Positions 26,241 through 36,013 of a DNA stretch of 64,000 bases are shown one piece after another; positions within the stretch are counted from its first letter, which is position 1, and the number at the start of each line of letters is the position of its first letter. The notes beneath the pieces are model-generated. The model did no database searches, was not told where the DNA came from, and was given only the letters and a program-made list of their open reading frames with translations. Made by a program: the position numbers and the translations under genes. This stretch comes from Candidatus Sodalis pierantonius str. SOPE (GTDB taxonomy: Bacteria > Pseudomonadota > Gammaproteobacteria > Enterobacterales > Enterobacteriaceae), in assembly GCF_000517405.1 (NCBI RefSeq), contig NZ_CP006568.1:62001-126000 (forward strand). Direction: 5' to 3'.

Positions 26241-28282
26241 ATGTTTGTTACGGTGAGTGAGTTAGTCGGTTTACCCGGATTACCTGGCACCTTGCAGGGA
26301 CTTCGCTGGTCATTGAATAAGCGGACTGCAAATTCACCCGATTTAGTCCGTAAGCGTTCGGGCACCAAGGCTTTCGAGTACCACATAGATTGTTTGCCAG
26401 AACAAACACGCGAGATCATCAAACAGCGGCACTATAAATCTTTGATTGCGCAAGCCCCGGCCCAGCCGGCTGATGAGTCGGTCAAGCGCAGCACCGCCAT
26501 CAAGTCGCGTGATGAGCTGGCGATCATGCGCCAATGTCCCGCTCTGCTCGAGCGCAAGGTGCAGGCCCTGAACGATCACCAAAAGCAGATTGCCGATGCG
26601 CGCATGATGCTGGCACAGGAAGTGATCCGGTTACAGCAGGCTGGCATGACCCGCATTGCGGCGGTGACCTTTATCGTCGATGAGTCAAAGGCCGGTACAT
26701 TGCCCGAGGCCCTGCATCGCGCCGCCACACTGGCTAACGCCAAAAAGGGCCGCACCCGGCAAGGGGTGGGCAAAAGCAGTCTGCAGGAATGGGTGAGTCT
26801 CTATCTTAGCGCCGAGCGGCCCCAGGAGCGTCTGGCGATACTGGCTCCCGGTCAGCCGAAGAAGCAGCGTCCCGAGGACATGACGTGGTTCTACGCCCTG
26901 TTCTGGCCGCATTATGCCCGATCCTGTGGCCCCACAGTGCTGGAAGCCTACCGCGCGTTTCAGGCGGACTGGCAGGGCAAATACCATGACCAGCCCGCCA
27001 TGCTGGCGGCCCTGCCGACCTACGACAAGGTCAATCGCATGGTCAAGAGGGTGGCACCTCACCGACGGGTCAAGGGCCGGGTCACCGGTTCGGCGCTCAA
27101 GGCGTATCAAGTGTACCAGCAGCGGGATTGGGCACAGATGCCGGTGAACGGCTGCTGGATAGCCGACGGCAAGTCGCTGAACATGAAAGTGGCGCATCCG
27201 ATACACGGGCGGCCCTTTACCCCGGAGCTGACGTTGGTGCTCGACGGACGTACCCGGTATCTGGTGGGCTGGAGCCTGTCACTGGCGGAAAACGCCATCG
27301 CGGTAGCGGATGCATGGCGTTATGCCATCCAGCACCACGGCAAGCCATTGTTTGCCTACTCCGATAACGGCGGTGGTGAGACCAACAAGATGCTGGATGC
27401 GGATATCACCGGGATTTTTCCCCGGCTGGGCATAGAGCATATTACCGGTATCCCCGGTAATCCGCAGGCGCGGGGGATTATTGAGCGGCTTAACGGGGTT
27501 TTCCCACGCCGGCTGGCTCTGCGCTTTCAGACCTATAACGGGCTAAGCGCTGATCCCAACGGGACGCGGGTGCAAGGGCAAAAGCTGCTGAGTCTGTCGA
27601 ATGCCTTGCGCCAGGGTAAAGAGCTGAACCCTGTCCAGCAGAAAACGCTGGCGATATTGCCCAGCTGGCGGCAGCTGATAGACGCCATCGAGGAAGAGGT
27701 GCAGCGCTATAACCACAGCCACGAGCACAGCGCGCTGCCGAAGGTTAACGGCAAGTCGATGACGCCGGCTGCTTACCGCAAGGCCCTGCTGACCGAGGAA
27801 GGAGACAACATTGAATACCTGACGCCGGGCGAATTGCGCGAGATGTTTATGCCGGAAGAGAAACGCGTGGCCCAGCGCGGTTGGGTTGAACTGTTGAATA
27901 ACCAGTATGTTGCCCGGGAGCTGATTGAGGTAGACCGCCAGACGGTGCGGGTGGCCTACGATATCCATAACCTAATGAAGTGATTATTCGCCAGATGGAC
28001 GGCGCCTATCTCTGCACTGCGCTCTGGAATGGCAATACCGCCTCGCCGGTGCCGGTCTCCAGAGTGGAAAAAGCGCTGGAAGCGCGCGCCAAGCGTCGCA
28101 TTAAGCTGGCTGAAAGCAAGATTCAGGATGCGAAAGACGAATTACGCCCGGTGATTGACGCGCCCAGGGAAAGCGATTACAGCCTGCTGGTACCCAAGGC
28201 AGCGGAACCCGAAAAAGAGAAGGTGTATTTATTTGAATCTGAATATGAGCACGATATCAAGCAGGTCGGTAATAACCGCTAA
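26241..28282 (+). pseudogene. Mu-like transposase A, frameshifted near the C-terminus
   Basis: DDE transposase of transposable phages. N-terminal winged-helix end-binding domain (VSELVGLPGLPGTLQGLRWSLNKR), then the catalytic core with D309 (CWIADGKS), D375 (FAYSDNGGGE) and E415 (NPQARGIIERLNG) in Mu-like spacing, then a beta-barrel domain. The main frame stops at 27983 after NLMK. One C missing in the CC at 27971 explains it: in the other frame the protein continues NEVIIRQMDGAYLCTALWNGNTASPVP and runs to 28282 with the charged C-terminus that in MuA contacts MuB and ClpX. ATG 26241 is chosen because it follows ner directly and matches MuA-type N-termini. Confidence 0.88.
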
Positions 28283-28293
28283 GGATATATTGT

Positions 28294-29223
28294 ATGACAA
28301 CGCGAGAACGTATTTTCCAGCTGATGGAGCGGTCAGGTTACACCCAGCGCAAGGTGGCCGATAAAACCGGATTAAGCGGCGCGACCATTTCACAATATTT
28401 AAAGGGGGTCTACAACGGCAATATTGATAACGTCGAGGGCACACTGCGGGATTTTCTTGACCGCGAGACAGAGCACGCCCACCGGCGGGACATCAAGGTG
28501 CATTTTGTGCCGACCCATCTGGCCAGGGTGGCGCTGGACCTGATTGGTGCCACGCACGACTTCGGCGATATCGGCGTGATATACGGCCCGGCTGGCATGG
28601 GAAAAAGCATGGTGCTGAAGGAGTATGTGCGCGCCAACAGCGCCAATAAAGGCGTCATCCTGATTGAAGCCGACCCCGGCTATACCGCCAAGGTGTTATT
28701 GTAGGCGCTGTGCGCCCGGCTGGGTCTGCGCAAAACCGGCAATATTCATGAGCTGGTCGAGGAATGTGTGCAGGGGCTGCGCGACAAAAACTGGCTGGTC
28801 CTGGTTGATGAGGCCGAGCTGCTGCCCTACCGGGCGCTTGAGGTCCTGCGCCGCATTCACGACCGTTCCGGGGTGGCCATTGTCCTAGCTGGGATGCCGC
28901 GCCTGCTGCTCAATCTGAAAGGCTCACGCGGGGAATACGCCCAGCTCTATAGCCGGGTGGGCATGGCGTTAGACCTGGAATCTCGTAAGAAAGACAGTGA
29001 AGCCGAGGATTTCCGCGCCATTCTGGGCAGCCTGCTCTCGAACGGTGAGGCCACGGGCGAGCCGCTTGCGCCAGAGATTGCCGCCGCCTTTCGCAAGCAT
29101 TCACGGGGCAATTATCGCCGCTTGTTTAAACTGGCGCGCGGGGTGGCCCGGACAAGCGCTATCGGCAATCAGGGGATGTCCGTGACATTAATCGACCGCT
29201 ATGCGGAAATGCTAATTCATTGA
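28294..29223 (+). pseudogene. Mu-like target-DNA activator ATPase B, nonsense mutation
   Basis: AAA+ ATPase that delivers target DNA to the transposase. N-terminal HTH (GYTQRKVADKTGLSGATISQYLKG), Walker A GPAGMGKS at residues 98-105, Walker B WLVLVDEAEL, then the C-terminal domain. A TAG at 28702-28704 interrupts KVLL*ALCARLG; Gln (CAG) would be expected. Downstream reading stays in frame to 29223. A single C-to-T change inactivated it. Confidence 0.88.
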
Positions 29224-29234
29224 AGGAGGAAAGT

Positions 29235-29386
29235 ATGTCAGTCCATCATAAAGCGGCATCGACCAACACTTATCTTATCGCCGCGATGACGCAGGCAGGA
29301 GCCGTTATTCATTATTTGACGATAAGAGGCGTGAGCGTAAAAAGCGTGATATTGCATAATTGCAAATCCGTTATCCGTATTGAACA
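29235..29386 (+). pseudogene. Small Mu-like early-region gene, truncated by IS903
   Basis: Starts MSVHHKAASTNTYLIAAMTQAGAVIHYLTIRG after GGAGGAAAG, directly following gene B. About 51 residues remain before the IS903 end replaces the C-terminus. Not recognised at family level; position suggests a Mu early-region accessory gene. Confidence 0.5.
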
Positions 29387-30441
29387 CGCTTTGTTGAATA
29401 AATCCGAAATTTTTGACGACTTCCTCCCTATCAGGGCGATTGTTACATGATGCGGACGCTGTTTGGCATTCCTAACAACGTGATCCGGTTAAGCGCTTTG
29501 ACCATTGCCATAGCCTCACCTACCTGCGCGTCATAGTCATGCAGACTCAGATGACCACCCAGAAGTATTTTAAACCGGAACATGGCCGTTTCAGCCAGTG
29601 AACGCCGGTGATAACCTACTTTCTTTTTCCAGGTATCGTTATTGCCGCTCAGATGCTGATTTGCCACCGCATGGTTACGCTCATGGTATCGAGCTGGCCA
29701 ATATTGCGCACCACTTCGCGGTGGGATAAGCGGCTTTATTTTTTTCCTCAGCAGAGCATCATGACAGTAACGCGTATCGTAAGCACTGTCAGCCGACGCT
29801 TCCCTGATTTTCCGGTGGGTTTGGTTAATCAGCCCGGGCAGCGCCTGCGCATCTGTCGTACCGCTTAGCGATAAATCGGCACAGATAATTTCATGTGTCG
29901 CGCTATCTACTGCCAGATGAAGCTTGCGCCATACTCTGCGCCTCTCAGCCCCATGCTGCCTGACTTTCCATTCGCCTTCGCCGAAGATTTTCAGGCCGGT
30001 GCCATCGATGACCAGGTGTGAGATTTCGCCGCGGGTTGGCGTTTTTATGCTGATGTCGACGGTTTTTGCTCGCCGGCTGACCAGAGAGTAATCTGGGCAG
30101 CGCAACGACAGCCCCATCAGTTTAAAAATCGCGTCAACGAAACCCTGTAACGCCCGGAGCGAAAGGTTAAACACGCGCTTTATCATCAGAACCGTGGTAA
30201 TGGCCATATCGGTGTAGTGAAGCGGCCGGCCACGATGTTCAGGTGGTGTACTCTCAGTCCATGCAGCAATGGCTGACTCATCAAGCCATACTGTCATGTC
30301 CCCCCGCTGCCTGAGCGCATTGTTGTATGCGGGCCAGTTGGTGATTTTAAACTTTTGCTTTGCCATGGGGACCTGATGTGGAAACGAATGTAGTGATCAG
30401 AGCCGCCAGTCACCTAAAAGTTCGATTTATTCAACAAAGCC
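29387..30441 (-). mobile_element. IS903-type element, copy B
   Basis: 1055 bp with 18-bp terminal repeats (GGCTTTGTTGAATAAATC at the left end, one terminal mismatch at the right). Flanking 9-mers TATTGAACA and GGTTTACAC differ, so it joins two sequences that were not neighbours when it inserted: a Mu-like early gene and a tyrosine-integrase gene. Confidence 0.93.
29443..30366 (-). CDS. IS903-type transposase, intact (copy B)
   Basis: 307 residues, full length for IS903, with DDE residues D121, D193 and E259. It carries FKILLGG where copies C and F have FKTLLGG. The frame is uninterrupted, so the copy could be active. Confidence 0.95.
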   Translation of the reverse strand: MAKQKFKITNWPAYNNALRQRGDMTVWLDESAIAAWTESTPPEHRGRPLHYTDMAITTVLMIKRVFNLSLRALQGFVDAIFKLMGLSLRCPDYSLVSRRAKTVDISIKTPTRGEISHLVIDGTGLKIFGEGEWKVRQHGAERRRVWRKLHLAVDSATHEIICADLSLSGTTDAQALPGLINQTHRKIREASADSAYDTRYCHDALLRKKIKPLIPPRSGAQYWPARYHERNHAVANQHLSGNNDTWKKKVGYHRRSLAETAMFRFKILLGGHLSLHDYDAQVGEAMAMVKALNRITLLGMPNSVRIM

Positions 30442-31057
30442 GGTTTACACTGGCTTGCGCCCCGGAGAACTAGCCGCATTATCTTGGAGAGATATAGATT
30501 TTAATCGAAAAGAAATGACAATATCGCGCGCATTATCCGACAGAATATTTAAACTACCAAAAACAAACAAGCCACGTACAATTATATTATCTCCACCCGC
30601 AATTGAGGCCCTGAAATGTCAGCAAAAGCACACCGCAATGCTACAGGACATTGATGTAATAATTTACTGTACAAAAAAAGAAAAGCGACATGAAAAAATA
30701 CGTCCAGTTTTTGCTCCATCCACAACAGCATCATCAGATAATCATGGCAAATTCTTTATGGCAAGTTCATTGCTAAATTTATGGGAGAAAGCAGTAAGGC
30801 GCTCTGGGATACGATATCGTCCGATTTACCAACTCAGGCACACGTTCGCTTGCTGGAATCTGACCGCTCACGGTAATGTTGCCTTTATCGCTAAGCAGAT
30901 GGGGCATGCTGATTATACTATGTTAGTAAATGTCTATGGCCGTTGGATGGATAGTGAGAGTCATACCGAAAATGATAAGATATGGGAATCGCTCGCAGCA
31001 AAAGGGCATCAGGAGGCGCTAAAATGGTCCCAAAAATGTCCCAAGAAAATCGGGTAA
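30442..31057 (+). pseudogene. Phage-type tyrosine integrase, C-terminal half only
   Basis: Catalytic domain of a tyrosine recombinase: VYTGLRPGELAALSWRDIDF (first catalytic Arg), LRHTFACWNL (H-x-x-R box region), IAKQMGHADYTMLVNVYGRWM (His and nucleophile Tyr). The N-terminal arm-binding and core-binding domains are gone; the frame starts at the IS903 copy B junction. Its 3' end lies 93 bases from kdsC, so the phage attachment site may have been here. Confidence 0.85.
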
Positions 31058-31150
31058 TCTCGTAAAATTATGTATTATATATAAAAAATCATGCCTAGTG
31101 CACATGCATGATATGCTACGCGCCGGCGTGATATAACAAGGAACACCTTC
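31058..31150. promoter_or_regulatory. kdsC upstream region / possible attachment site
   Basis: AT-rich sequence (TATTATATATAAAAAATC) with an imperfect dyad ATCATGC...GCATGAT around 31088-31112. It separates an integrase 3' end from kdsC. It must now supply the promoter of the kdsC-lptCAB genes, since kdsD is absent upstream. Confidence 0.4.
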
Positions 31151-31714
31151 ATGCAACAGACCCCCACCGTCGAGACGTGTTATGGACCGGTCGCGCAGCA
31201 GGTGCTGCAACGGGCCCGCCATATTCGTCTACTGATTTGCGATGTGGATGGCGTGATGTCCGACGGCCTGATTTATATGGGCAATCACGGTGAAGAACTC
31301 AAAGCGTTCAATGTCCGCGACGGCTACGGCATTCGTTGCCTGCTGACATCGGGCATTGAGGTCGCTATTATTACCGGCCGCTTCGCCAGGCTGCTGGAGG
31401 ACCGCTGCGCCACGCTTGGCATTACGTACCTTTACCAGGGGCAGTCGGATAAGACTTTGGCCTTTAAAGCGCTTCTGAGTAAACTGACATTAACGGCGGA
31501 ACAGGTCGCCTACGTGGGCGATGACCTGATTGATGCTCCGGTCATGGACCAGGTTGGCCTGAGCGTGGCGGTGGCGGATGCGCACCCGTTATTGCGGCCC
31601 AGGGCCGATTACGTTACCCGCATCGCCGGCGGTCGCGGCGCCGTGCGGGAAGTCTGCGACCTGCTGCTGCTGGCGCAGAGAAAGCTGGAGGATGCCAAAG
31701 GGCAGTCGGTATGA
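31151..31714 (+). CDS. kdsC: 3-deoxy-D-manno-octulosonate 8-phosphate phosphatase
   Basis: HAD-superfamily phosphatase that hydrolyses Kdo-8-phosphate to Kdo for lipid A-core synthesis; 187 residues. Catalytic D31 and D33 lie in LLICDVDGVMSDGL; further HAD motifs are ITGR and VAYVGDDLIDAPVM. Closely follows E. coli KdsC to the end (LAQRKLEDAKGQSV). The ATG overlaps nothing upstream: the usual kdsD neighbour is missing. The stop overlaps the lptC start (ATGA). Confidence 0.96.
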   Translation: MQQTPTVETCYGPVAQQVLQRARHIRLLICDVDGVMSDGLIYMGNHGEELKAFNVRDGYGIRCLLTSGIEVAIITGRFARLLEDRCATLGITYLYQGQSDKTLAFKALLSKLTLTAEQVAYVGDDLIDAPVMDQVGLSVAVADAHPLLRPRADYVTRIAGGRGAVREVCDLLLLAQRKLEDAKGQSV

Positions 31715-32289
31715 ACAAGAATTTGCGTTGGACCACGGCGCTGCTGGGATTATTGGTACTGGTGCTTATTGGCTGGAATCTGGCGGATACCGACTCGGCG
31801 CCCGCCCAGGCGCCGGTCAATACCGGCGAGCCAATCTATCAGAGCGAATATACCACCACGGTGGTGTATAACCCGGCGGGGGGGCTTAACTATAAGCTGG
31901 TGGCCGATCACGTGAATCACTACGCCGAGCAACAGATAACCTGGTTTACTCGGCCGGTCGCCACCACGTTCGATGAGGACAAAGTGCCGACCTGGACGGT
32001 AAAGGCTGATAAGGCCAAGCTGACCCAAGACAGGATGCTTTATCTGTATGGCCATGTTCAGGTGGATAGCCTGACCGACGCTTCGCAGCTTAAACGCATT
32101 ACAACAGATAACGCGGTGGTTAACCTGGTCACGCAGGACGTCTCCTCGGATGATGAGGTAACCTTATATGGTACCGGCTTTAACTCCACCGGCATGAAGA
32201 TGCGCGGCAATCTGCGCAACAAGACCGCCGAGTTGATTGAAAAGGTTAAGACCTCTTATGAAATCCAGAATTCACAACGTACGCCCTAG
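31711..32289 (+). CDS. lptC: LPS export protein LptC
   Basis: 192 residues, bitopic inner-membrane protein with one N-terminal membrane segment (WTTALLGLLVLVLIGWNLA) and a periplasmic beta-jellyroll that passes LPS from LptFGB to LptA. Overlaps kdsC by four bases and lptA by about 30 bases, so translation is coupled. Confidence 0.95.
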   Translation: MNKNLRWTTALLGLLVLVLIGWNLADTDSAPAQAPVNTGEPIYQSEYTTTVVYNPAGGLNYKLVADHVNHYAEQQITWFTRPVATTFDEDKVPTWTVKADKAKLTQDRMLYLYGHVQVDSLTDASQLKRITTDNAVVNLVTQDVSSDDEVTLYGTGFNSTGMKMRGNLRNKTAELIEKVKTSYEIQNSQRTP

Positions 32290-32809
32290 CCTGCTTCTGG
32301 CCGGCGGCTTAATGCTGGCCAGCGCGCAGGCGCTGGCGCTCACCAGCGACAACCAGCAGCCGATTCATCTCGACTCCGCGCAGCAGGCGGTGGATATGGC
32401 GACCAACACCGTGACCCTAACCGGTGATGTTGTGGTCAAGCGTGGTTCCATCGATATTCGTGCCGATAAGGTGGTCATCACCCGTCCCGACGGTAAGGAC
32501 GGTAACGAAGTGGTGGAAGGCTTCGGTAATCCGGTGACCTTCTATCAGTTGCAGGACGACGGCAAGCCGGTCCGCGGTCATTCGCAGAAAATGCGCTATG
32601 AGACCGCTAATGATCTGGTGATCCTGACCGGCAATGCCTATCTGGAGCAGTTGGACAGCAACGTCAAGGGCGATCGTATTACCTATCTGGTCAAGAAACA
32701 GCAGATGGAGGCGTTCAGCGACAAAGGCAAACGGGTCACCACCGTACTGGCGCCGGCGCAGTTGCAGGATAAAAGCGGCGCTAAAGCGCCGGCGAAATCG
32801 GCCAAATAA
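32258..32809 (+). CDS. lptA: LPS transport periplasmic protein LptA
   Basis: 183 residues with a cleavable signal peptide (MKSRIHNVRPSLLLAGGLMLASAQALAL) and the OstA-like jellyroll that forms the periplasmic bridge for LPS (DSAQQAVDMATNTVTLTGDVVVKRGSIDIRADKV). Start taken at ATG 32258 because it gives a proper signal peptide; a longer frame begins seven codons upstream. Confidence 0.95.
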   Translation: MKSRIHNVRPSLLLAGGLMLASAQALALTSDNQQPIHLDSAQQAVDMATNTVTLTGDVVVKRGSIDIRADKVVITRPDGKDGNEVVEGFGNPVTFYQLQDDGKPVRGHSQKMRYETANDLVILTGNAYLEQLDSNVKGDRITYLVKKQQMEAFSDKGKRVTTVLAPAQLQDKSGAKAPAKSAK

Positions 32810-32824
32810 ACGGGTATAGGATGT

Positions 32825-33550
32825 ATGGCAACATTAATCGCAGAAAATTTGGCTAAAGCCTATAAAGGGCGACGCGTGGTGGAAGACGTCAGCCTTAAGG
32901 TAAGCTCTGGCGAAATTGTGGGATTGTTGGGGCCAAACGGGGCGGGCAAAACCACCACGTTTTATATGGTGGTGGGCATTATTCCCCGTGACGCCGGCCG
33001 CATTGTGATCGACGAAGACGATATCAGCCTTCTGCCGCTGCATACCCGCGCCCGGCGCGGTATCGGCTATCTGCCGCAGGAAGCCTCGATCTTCCGTCGT
33101 CTGAGCGTGTTCGACAATCTGATGGCGGTGCTGCAAATCCGCCAGGATCTGACCAGCGAACAGCGCAACGACCGCACGAAAGAGCTGATGGAGGAGTTTC
33201 ATATCAGCCACCTGCGCGACAACCTAGGCCAGTCGCTATCCGGCGGTGAACGACGCCGGGTGGAGATCGCGCGCGCGCTGGCCGCCAATCCTAAATTCAT
33301 CCTGCTTGACGAACCTTTTGCCGGCGTCGATCCGATTTCGGTCATCGACATCAAAAAAATCATTGAACATTTGCGCGACAGCGGCCTTGGCGTGCTGATT
33401 ACCGACCACAACGTGCGTGAAACCCTCGACGTGTGCGAACGGGCCTATATCGTCAGCCAGGGTAAGCTTATCGCCCACGGCTCCCCCGCCGACATCCTGC
33501 TCGACGAACAGGTCAAGCGGGTTTATCTGGGCGAAGAGTTCCGCCTCTGA
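32825..33550 (+). CDS. lptB: LPS export ABC transporter ATPase LptB
   Basis: 241-residue cytoplasmic ATPase that powers LPS extraction with LptF and LptG. Walker A GPNGAGKTT at about 36-44, signature LSGGERRRVEIARAL, Walker B FILLDEPFAGVDP, and switch His in TDHNVRETL. Full length and uninterrupted. Confidence 0.97.
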   Translation: MATLIAENLAKAYKGRRVVEDVSLKVSSGEIVGLLGPNGAGKTTTFYMVVGIIPRDAGRIVIDEDDISLLPLHTRARRGIGYLPQEASIFRRLSVFDNLMAVLQIRQDLTSEQRNDRTKELMEEFHISHLRDNLGQSLSGGERRRVEIARALAANPKFILLDEPFAGVDPISVIDIKKIIEHLRDSGLGVLITDHNVRETLDVCERAYIVSQGKLIAHGSPADILLDEQVKRVYLGEEFRL

Positions 33551-33597
33551 TAAGGTGACGTTACCGCCGTGGTTCGTGAGGATAGTTGACGCATTAT

Positions 33598-35024
33598 ATG
33601 AAGCAAGGTTTACAACTCAGGCTGAGTCAGCAGTTAGCCATGACCCCGCAGTTGCAACAGGCCATTCGTCTGTTGCAATTGTCCACGCTTGAACTCCAGC
33701 AGGAAATTCAGACGGCGCTGGAAAGTAACCCCTTGCTTGAGCAGGCCGATTTGCATGACGAGGTGGAGGCGCACGATGCGCCCGACAGTGAATCGCTGGA
33801 CACCCGCGAGGCGATGGAACAAAAGGACATGCCGGAAGAGCTGCCGCTGGACGCCACCTGGGACGAAATGTACTCCGCCGGCACGCCATCCGGCACCGAT
33901 TACCGCGACGAAGAATTACCCGTCTATCAGGGCGAAACCACCCAGACCCTACAGGATTACCTGATGTGGCAGGTGGAGCTCACCCCTTTCTCCGATACCG
34001 ATAAAGCCATCGCCACCTCGATAGTCGACGCCGTGGACGACACCGGTTATTTGACGGTGCCGCTGGACGATATTCTCGACAGCATCGGCGGCGAAAACGT
34101 GACCCTCGACGAAGTAGAAGCGGTGCTAAAACGTATCCAGCGCTTTGATCCGATCGGCGTGGCGGCGCGGGATTTGCGCGATTGCCTGCTGATTCAGCTC
34201 TCGCAGTTTCCGGTCGATTTGCCCTATCTCAACGAAGCGAGGCTCATCGTCAGCGATTATCTTAATCTGCTGGGCAGCCATGATTTCCGCACTCTGCTGC
34301 GTTCGACTAAGCTGAAAGAAGAGGTGCTGAAACCCGCGATGGGGCTGATACAGTCGCTGGATCCGCGTCCAGGGCAGTCCATCAATACCGGCGAGTCGCA
34401 CTATGTCATTCCTGACGTGCTGGTGCGCAAACTGCAAAACCGCTGGGTGGTGGAACTTAATACCGACAGTATCCCGGCCCTGCGCATCAATCAGCAGTAC
34501 GCGGCGTTGGGTAGCTGCACCCGCAATGATTCGGACGGTCAGTTCATCCGCAGCCATTTGCAAGAGGCGCGCTGGCTGATTAAAAGCCTGGAAAGCCGCA
34601 ATGAAACGCTGCTGAAGGTGACGCGCTGTATTGTCGAACGGCAGAAGGCGTTTTTTGAACAAGGGGAAGAGTTTATGCGGCCGATGGTGCTGGCGGACAT
34701 TGCCCTGGCGGTAGATATGCACGAGTCCACGATCTCGCGCGTCACCACCAGAAATATCTGCACAGCCCGCGCGGCATCTTTGAATTGAAATATTTTTTCT
34801 CAAGCCACGTCAATACCGAAGGGGGAGACGAAGCGTCCTCAACGGCTATTTGTGCGCTGGTGAAAAAACTCATCGCCGCGGAAAACCCGGCGAAGCCGTT
34901 TAGCGACAGTAAGCTCACCGACCTACTTTCCGAGCAGGGTATCATGGTGGCGCGGCGTACCGTAGCAAAGTACCGAGAGTCTTTATCCATCCCGCCGTCG
35001 AACCAGCGAAAACAATTGGTTTGA
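33598..35024 (+). pseudogene. rpoN: RNA polymerase sigma-54 factor, frameshifted
   Basis: Starts MKQGLQLRLSQQLAMTPQLQQAIRLLQLSTLELQQE, the activator-interaction region, followed by the acidic region and core-binding domain. Near 34748 one C is missing (ACCACCAGAAA where ACCACCCAGAAA is expected), so STISRVTT is followed by RNICTARAASLN and a stop at 34788. The normal continuation (KYLHSPRGIFELKYFFSSHVNTEGG) follows in another frame to 35024 and contains the RpoN box ARRTVAKYRE and the end NQRKQLV. Without the RpoN box the protein cannot recognise -24/-12 promoters. Either real loss of sigma-54 or a homopolymer sequencing error. Confidence 0.88.
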
Positions 35025-35047
35025 CCTCTACAGAGAAGGAAGACACT

Positions 35048-35335
35048 ATGCAGCTGAACATTACCGGACAGCATGTTGACATCACCGACGCCTTACGAGA
35101 ATTTGTTACCACCAAATTCTCAAAGCTGGAACAGTTCTTCGATCGCATCAATCAGGTTTATATTGTCCTGAAGGTGGAGAAAGTTCAGAAGATTGCCGAA
35201 GCGAAGGTGCATCTCAACGGTGGTGAGCTGCACGCGACTGCGGAAGCGGATGATATGTACGCCGCCATCGATCTATTGATCGATAAACTCACGCGGCAGT
35301 TGAACAAGCATAAAGAGAAGCTGAAACAATATTAA
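35048..35335 (+). CDS. hpf: Ribosome hibernation promoting factor
   Basis: 95 residues starting MQLNITGQHVDITDALREFVTTKFSKLEQFFD; binds the 30S decoding centre and promotes 100S dimers in stationary phase. Start at 35048 after AGAAGGAAGACACT; an upstream in-frame start would add a non-conserved leader overlapping rpoN. Confidence 0.95.
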   Translation: MQLNITGQHVDITDALREFVTTKFSKLEQFFDRINQVYIVLKVEKVQKIAEAKVHLNGGELHATAEADDMYAAIDLLIDKLTRQLNKHKEKLKQY

Positions 35336-35369
35336 TTTAACCGTAGCCGACAACGCTACCTAAACCTCA

Positions 35370-35404
35370 CATCGGCTCGTTATCCCTACGGTAACGGGCC
35401 GATG
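35370..35404 (+). other. Hairpin between hpf and ptsN
   Basis: CATCGGC...GCCGATG with additional inner pairing (GTTA / TAAC) forms a strong stem-loop. No T-run follows, so an mRNA processing or stabilising element is likelier than a terminator. Confidence 0.45.
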
Positions 35405-35440
35405 AGTCTTAAAGGTTAACCAGCGCCTAAGTGACCCGAA

Positions 35441-35920
35441 ATGACTAACGATACAGCAATGCAAATTGATTCAGTGTTAAACATTGAATGTACCCGCAGC
35501 GACATCCACTGCCAGAGCAAGAAAAGAGCGCTGGAAATTATCAGCGAACTGGCGGCGAAGCAGCTCAACCTGGCGCCGCAAGTGGTGTTTGACGCCGTAT
35601 TGACGCGTGAACGCATGGGCAGCACCGGTATCGGTAATGGCATCGCCATTCCGCACGGTAAGCTGGAAGAGGACACGCTGCGCGCGGTCGGGGTTTTTAT
35701 CCGGCTTGAACAGCCTATCGCTTTTGACGCCATCGATAATCAGCCCGTGGACCTGCTGTTCGCGCTGCTGGTGCCGGCGGAGCAGTGCAAGGTCCATTTG
35801 CACACCCTGTCGCTGGTCGCCAAGCGGCTGGCGGACAAAACCGTTTGTCGCCGCTTGCGCGCCGCGCAAAGCGACGAGGAGCTGTATCAGATTATGACCG
35901 AGACGGATGACGGCGACTGA
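35441..35920 (+). CDS. ptsN: Nitrogen-related PTS enzyme IIA
   Basis: 159-residue EIIA-Ntr, the end of the PtsP-NPr-PtsN phosphorelay that controls potassium transport and other processes. The phosphorylated His is H72 in GIGNGIAIPHGKL. Full length, ends ETDDGD. Confidence 0.95.
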   Translation: MTNDTAMQIDSVLNIECTRSDIHCQSKKRALEIISELAAKQLNLAPQVVFDAVLTRERMGSTGIGNGIAIPHGKLEEDTLRAVGVFIRLEQPIAFDAIDNQPVDLLFALLVPAEQCKVHLHTLSLVAKRLADKTVCRRLRAAQSDEELYQIMTETDDGD

Positions 35921-36013
35921 TGTCGCGGCGCCGTCCCGAACGCGGGATGGAATGGGCGAGGCATGGCCGCATCGCCAGGGGATGAGATAAGTAAGGCAAA
36001 GGGGTGTAACGTC

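Larger units (their letters stand above)
25037..29386 (+). mobile_element. Mu-like transposable prophage, left part only
   Basis: From a TG-starting left end inside istB it carries a leftward repressor, a divergent ner, transposase A, target-DNA protein B and one small gene, the Mu early order. An IS903 (copy B) cuts it at 29387. No matching right end or structural genes of this phage were recognised adjacent to it. Confidence 0.8.

Noticed and set aside
29608..29868. 86-residue open frame repeated antisense in every IS903 copy
   Set aside because: It is the opposite strand of the transposase gene; identical in all copies because the IS is, with no start signals of its own.
35370..35404. Terminator between hpf and ptsN
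   Set aside because: Strong stem but no T-run follows; kept only as a hairpin.
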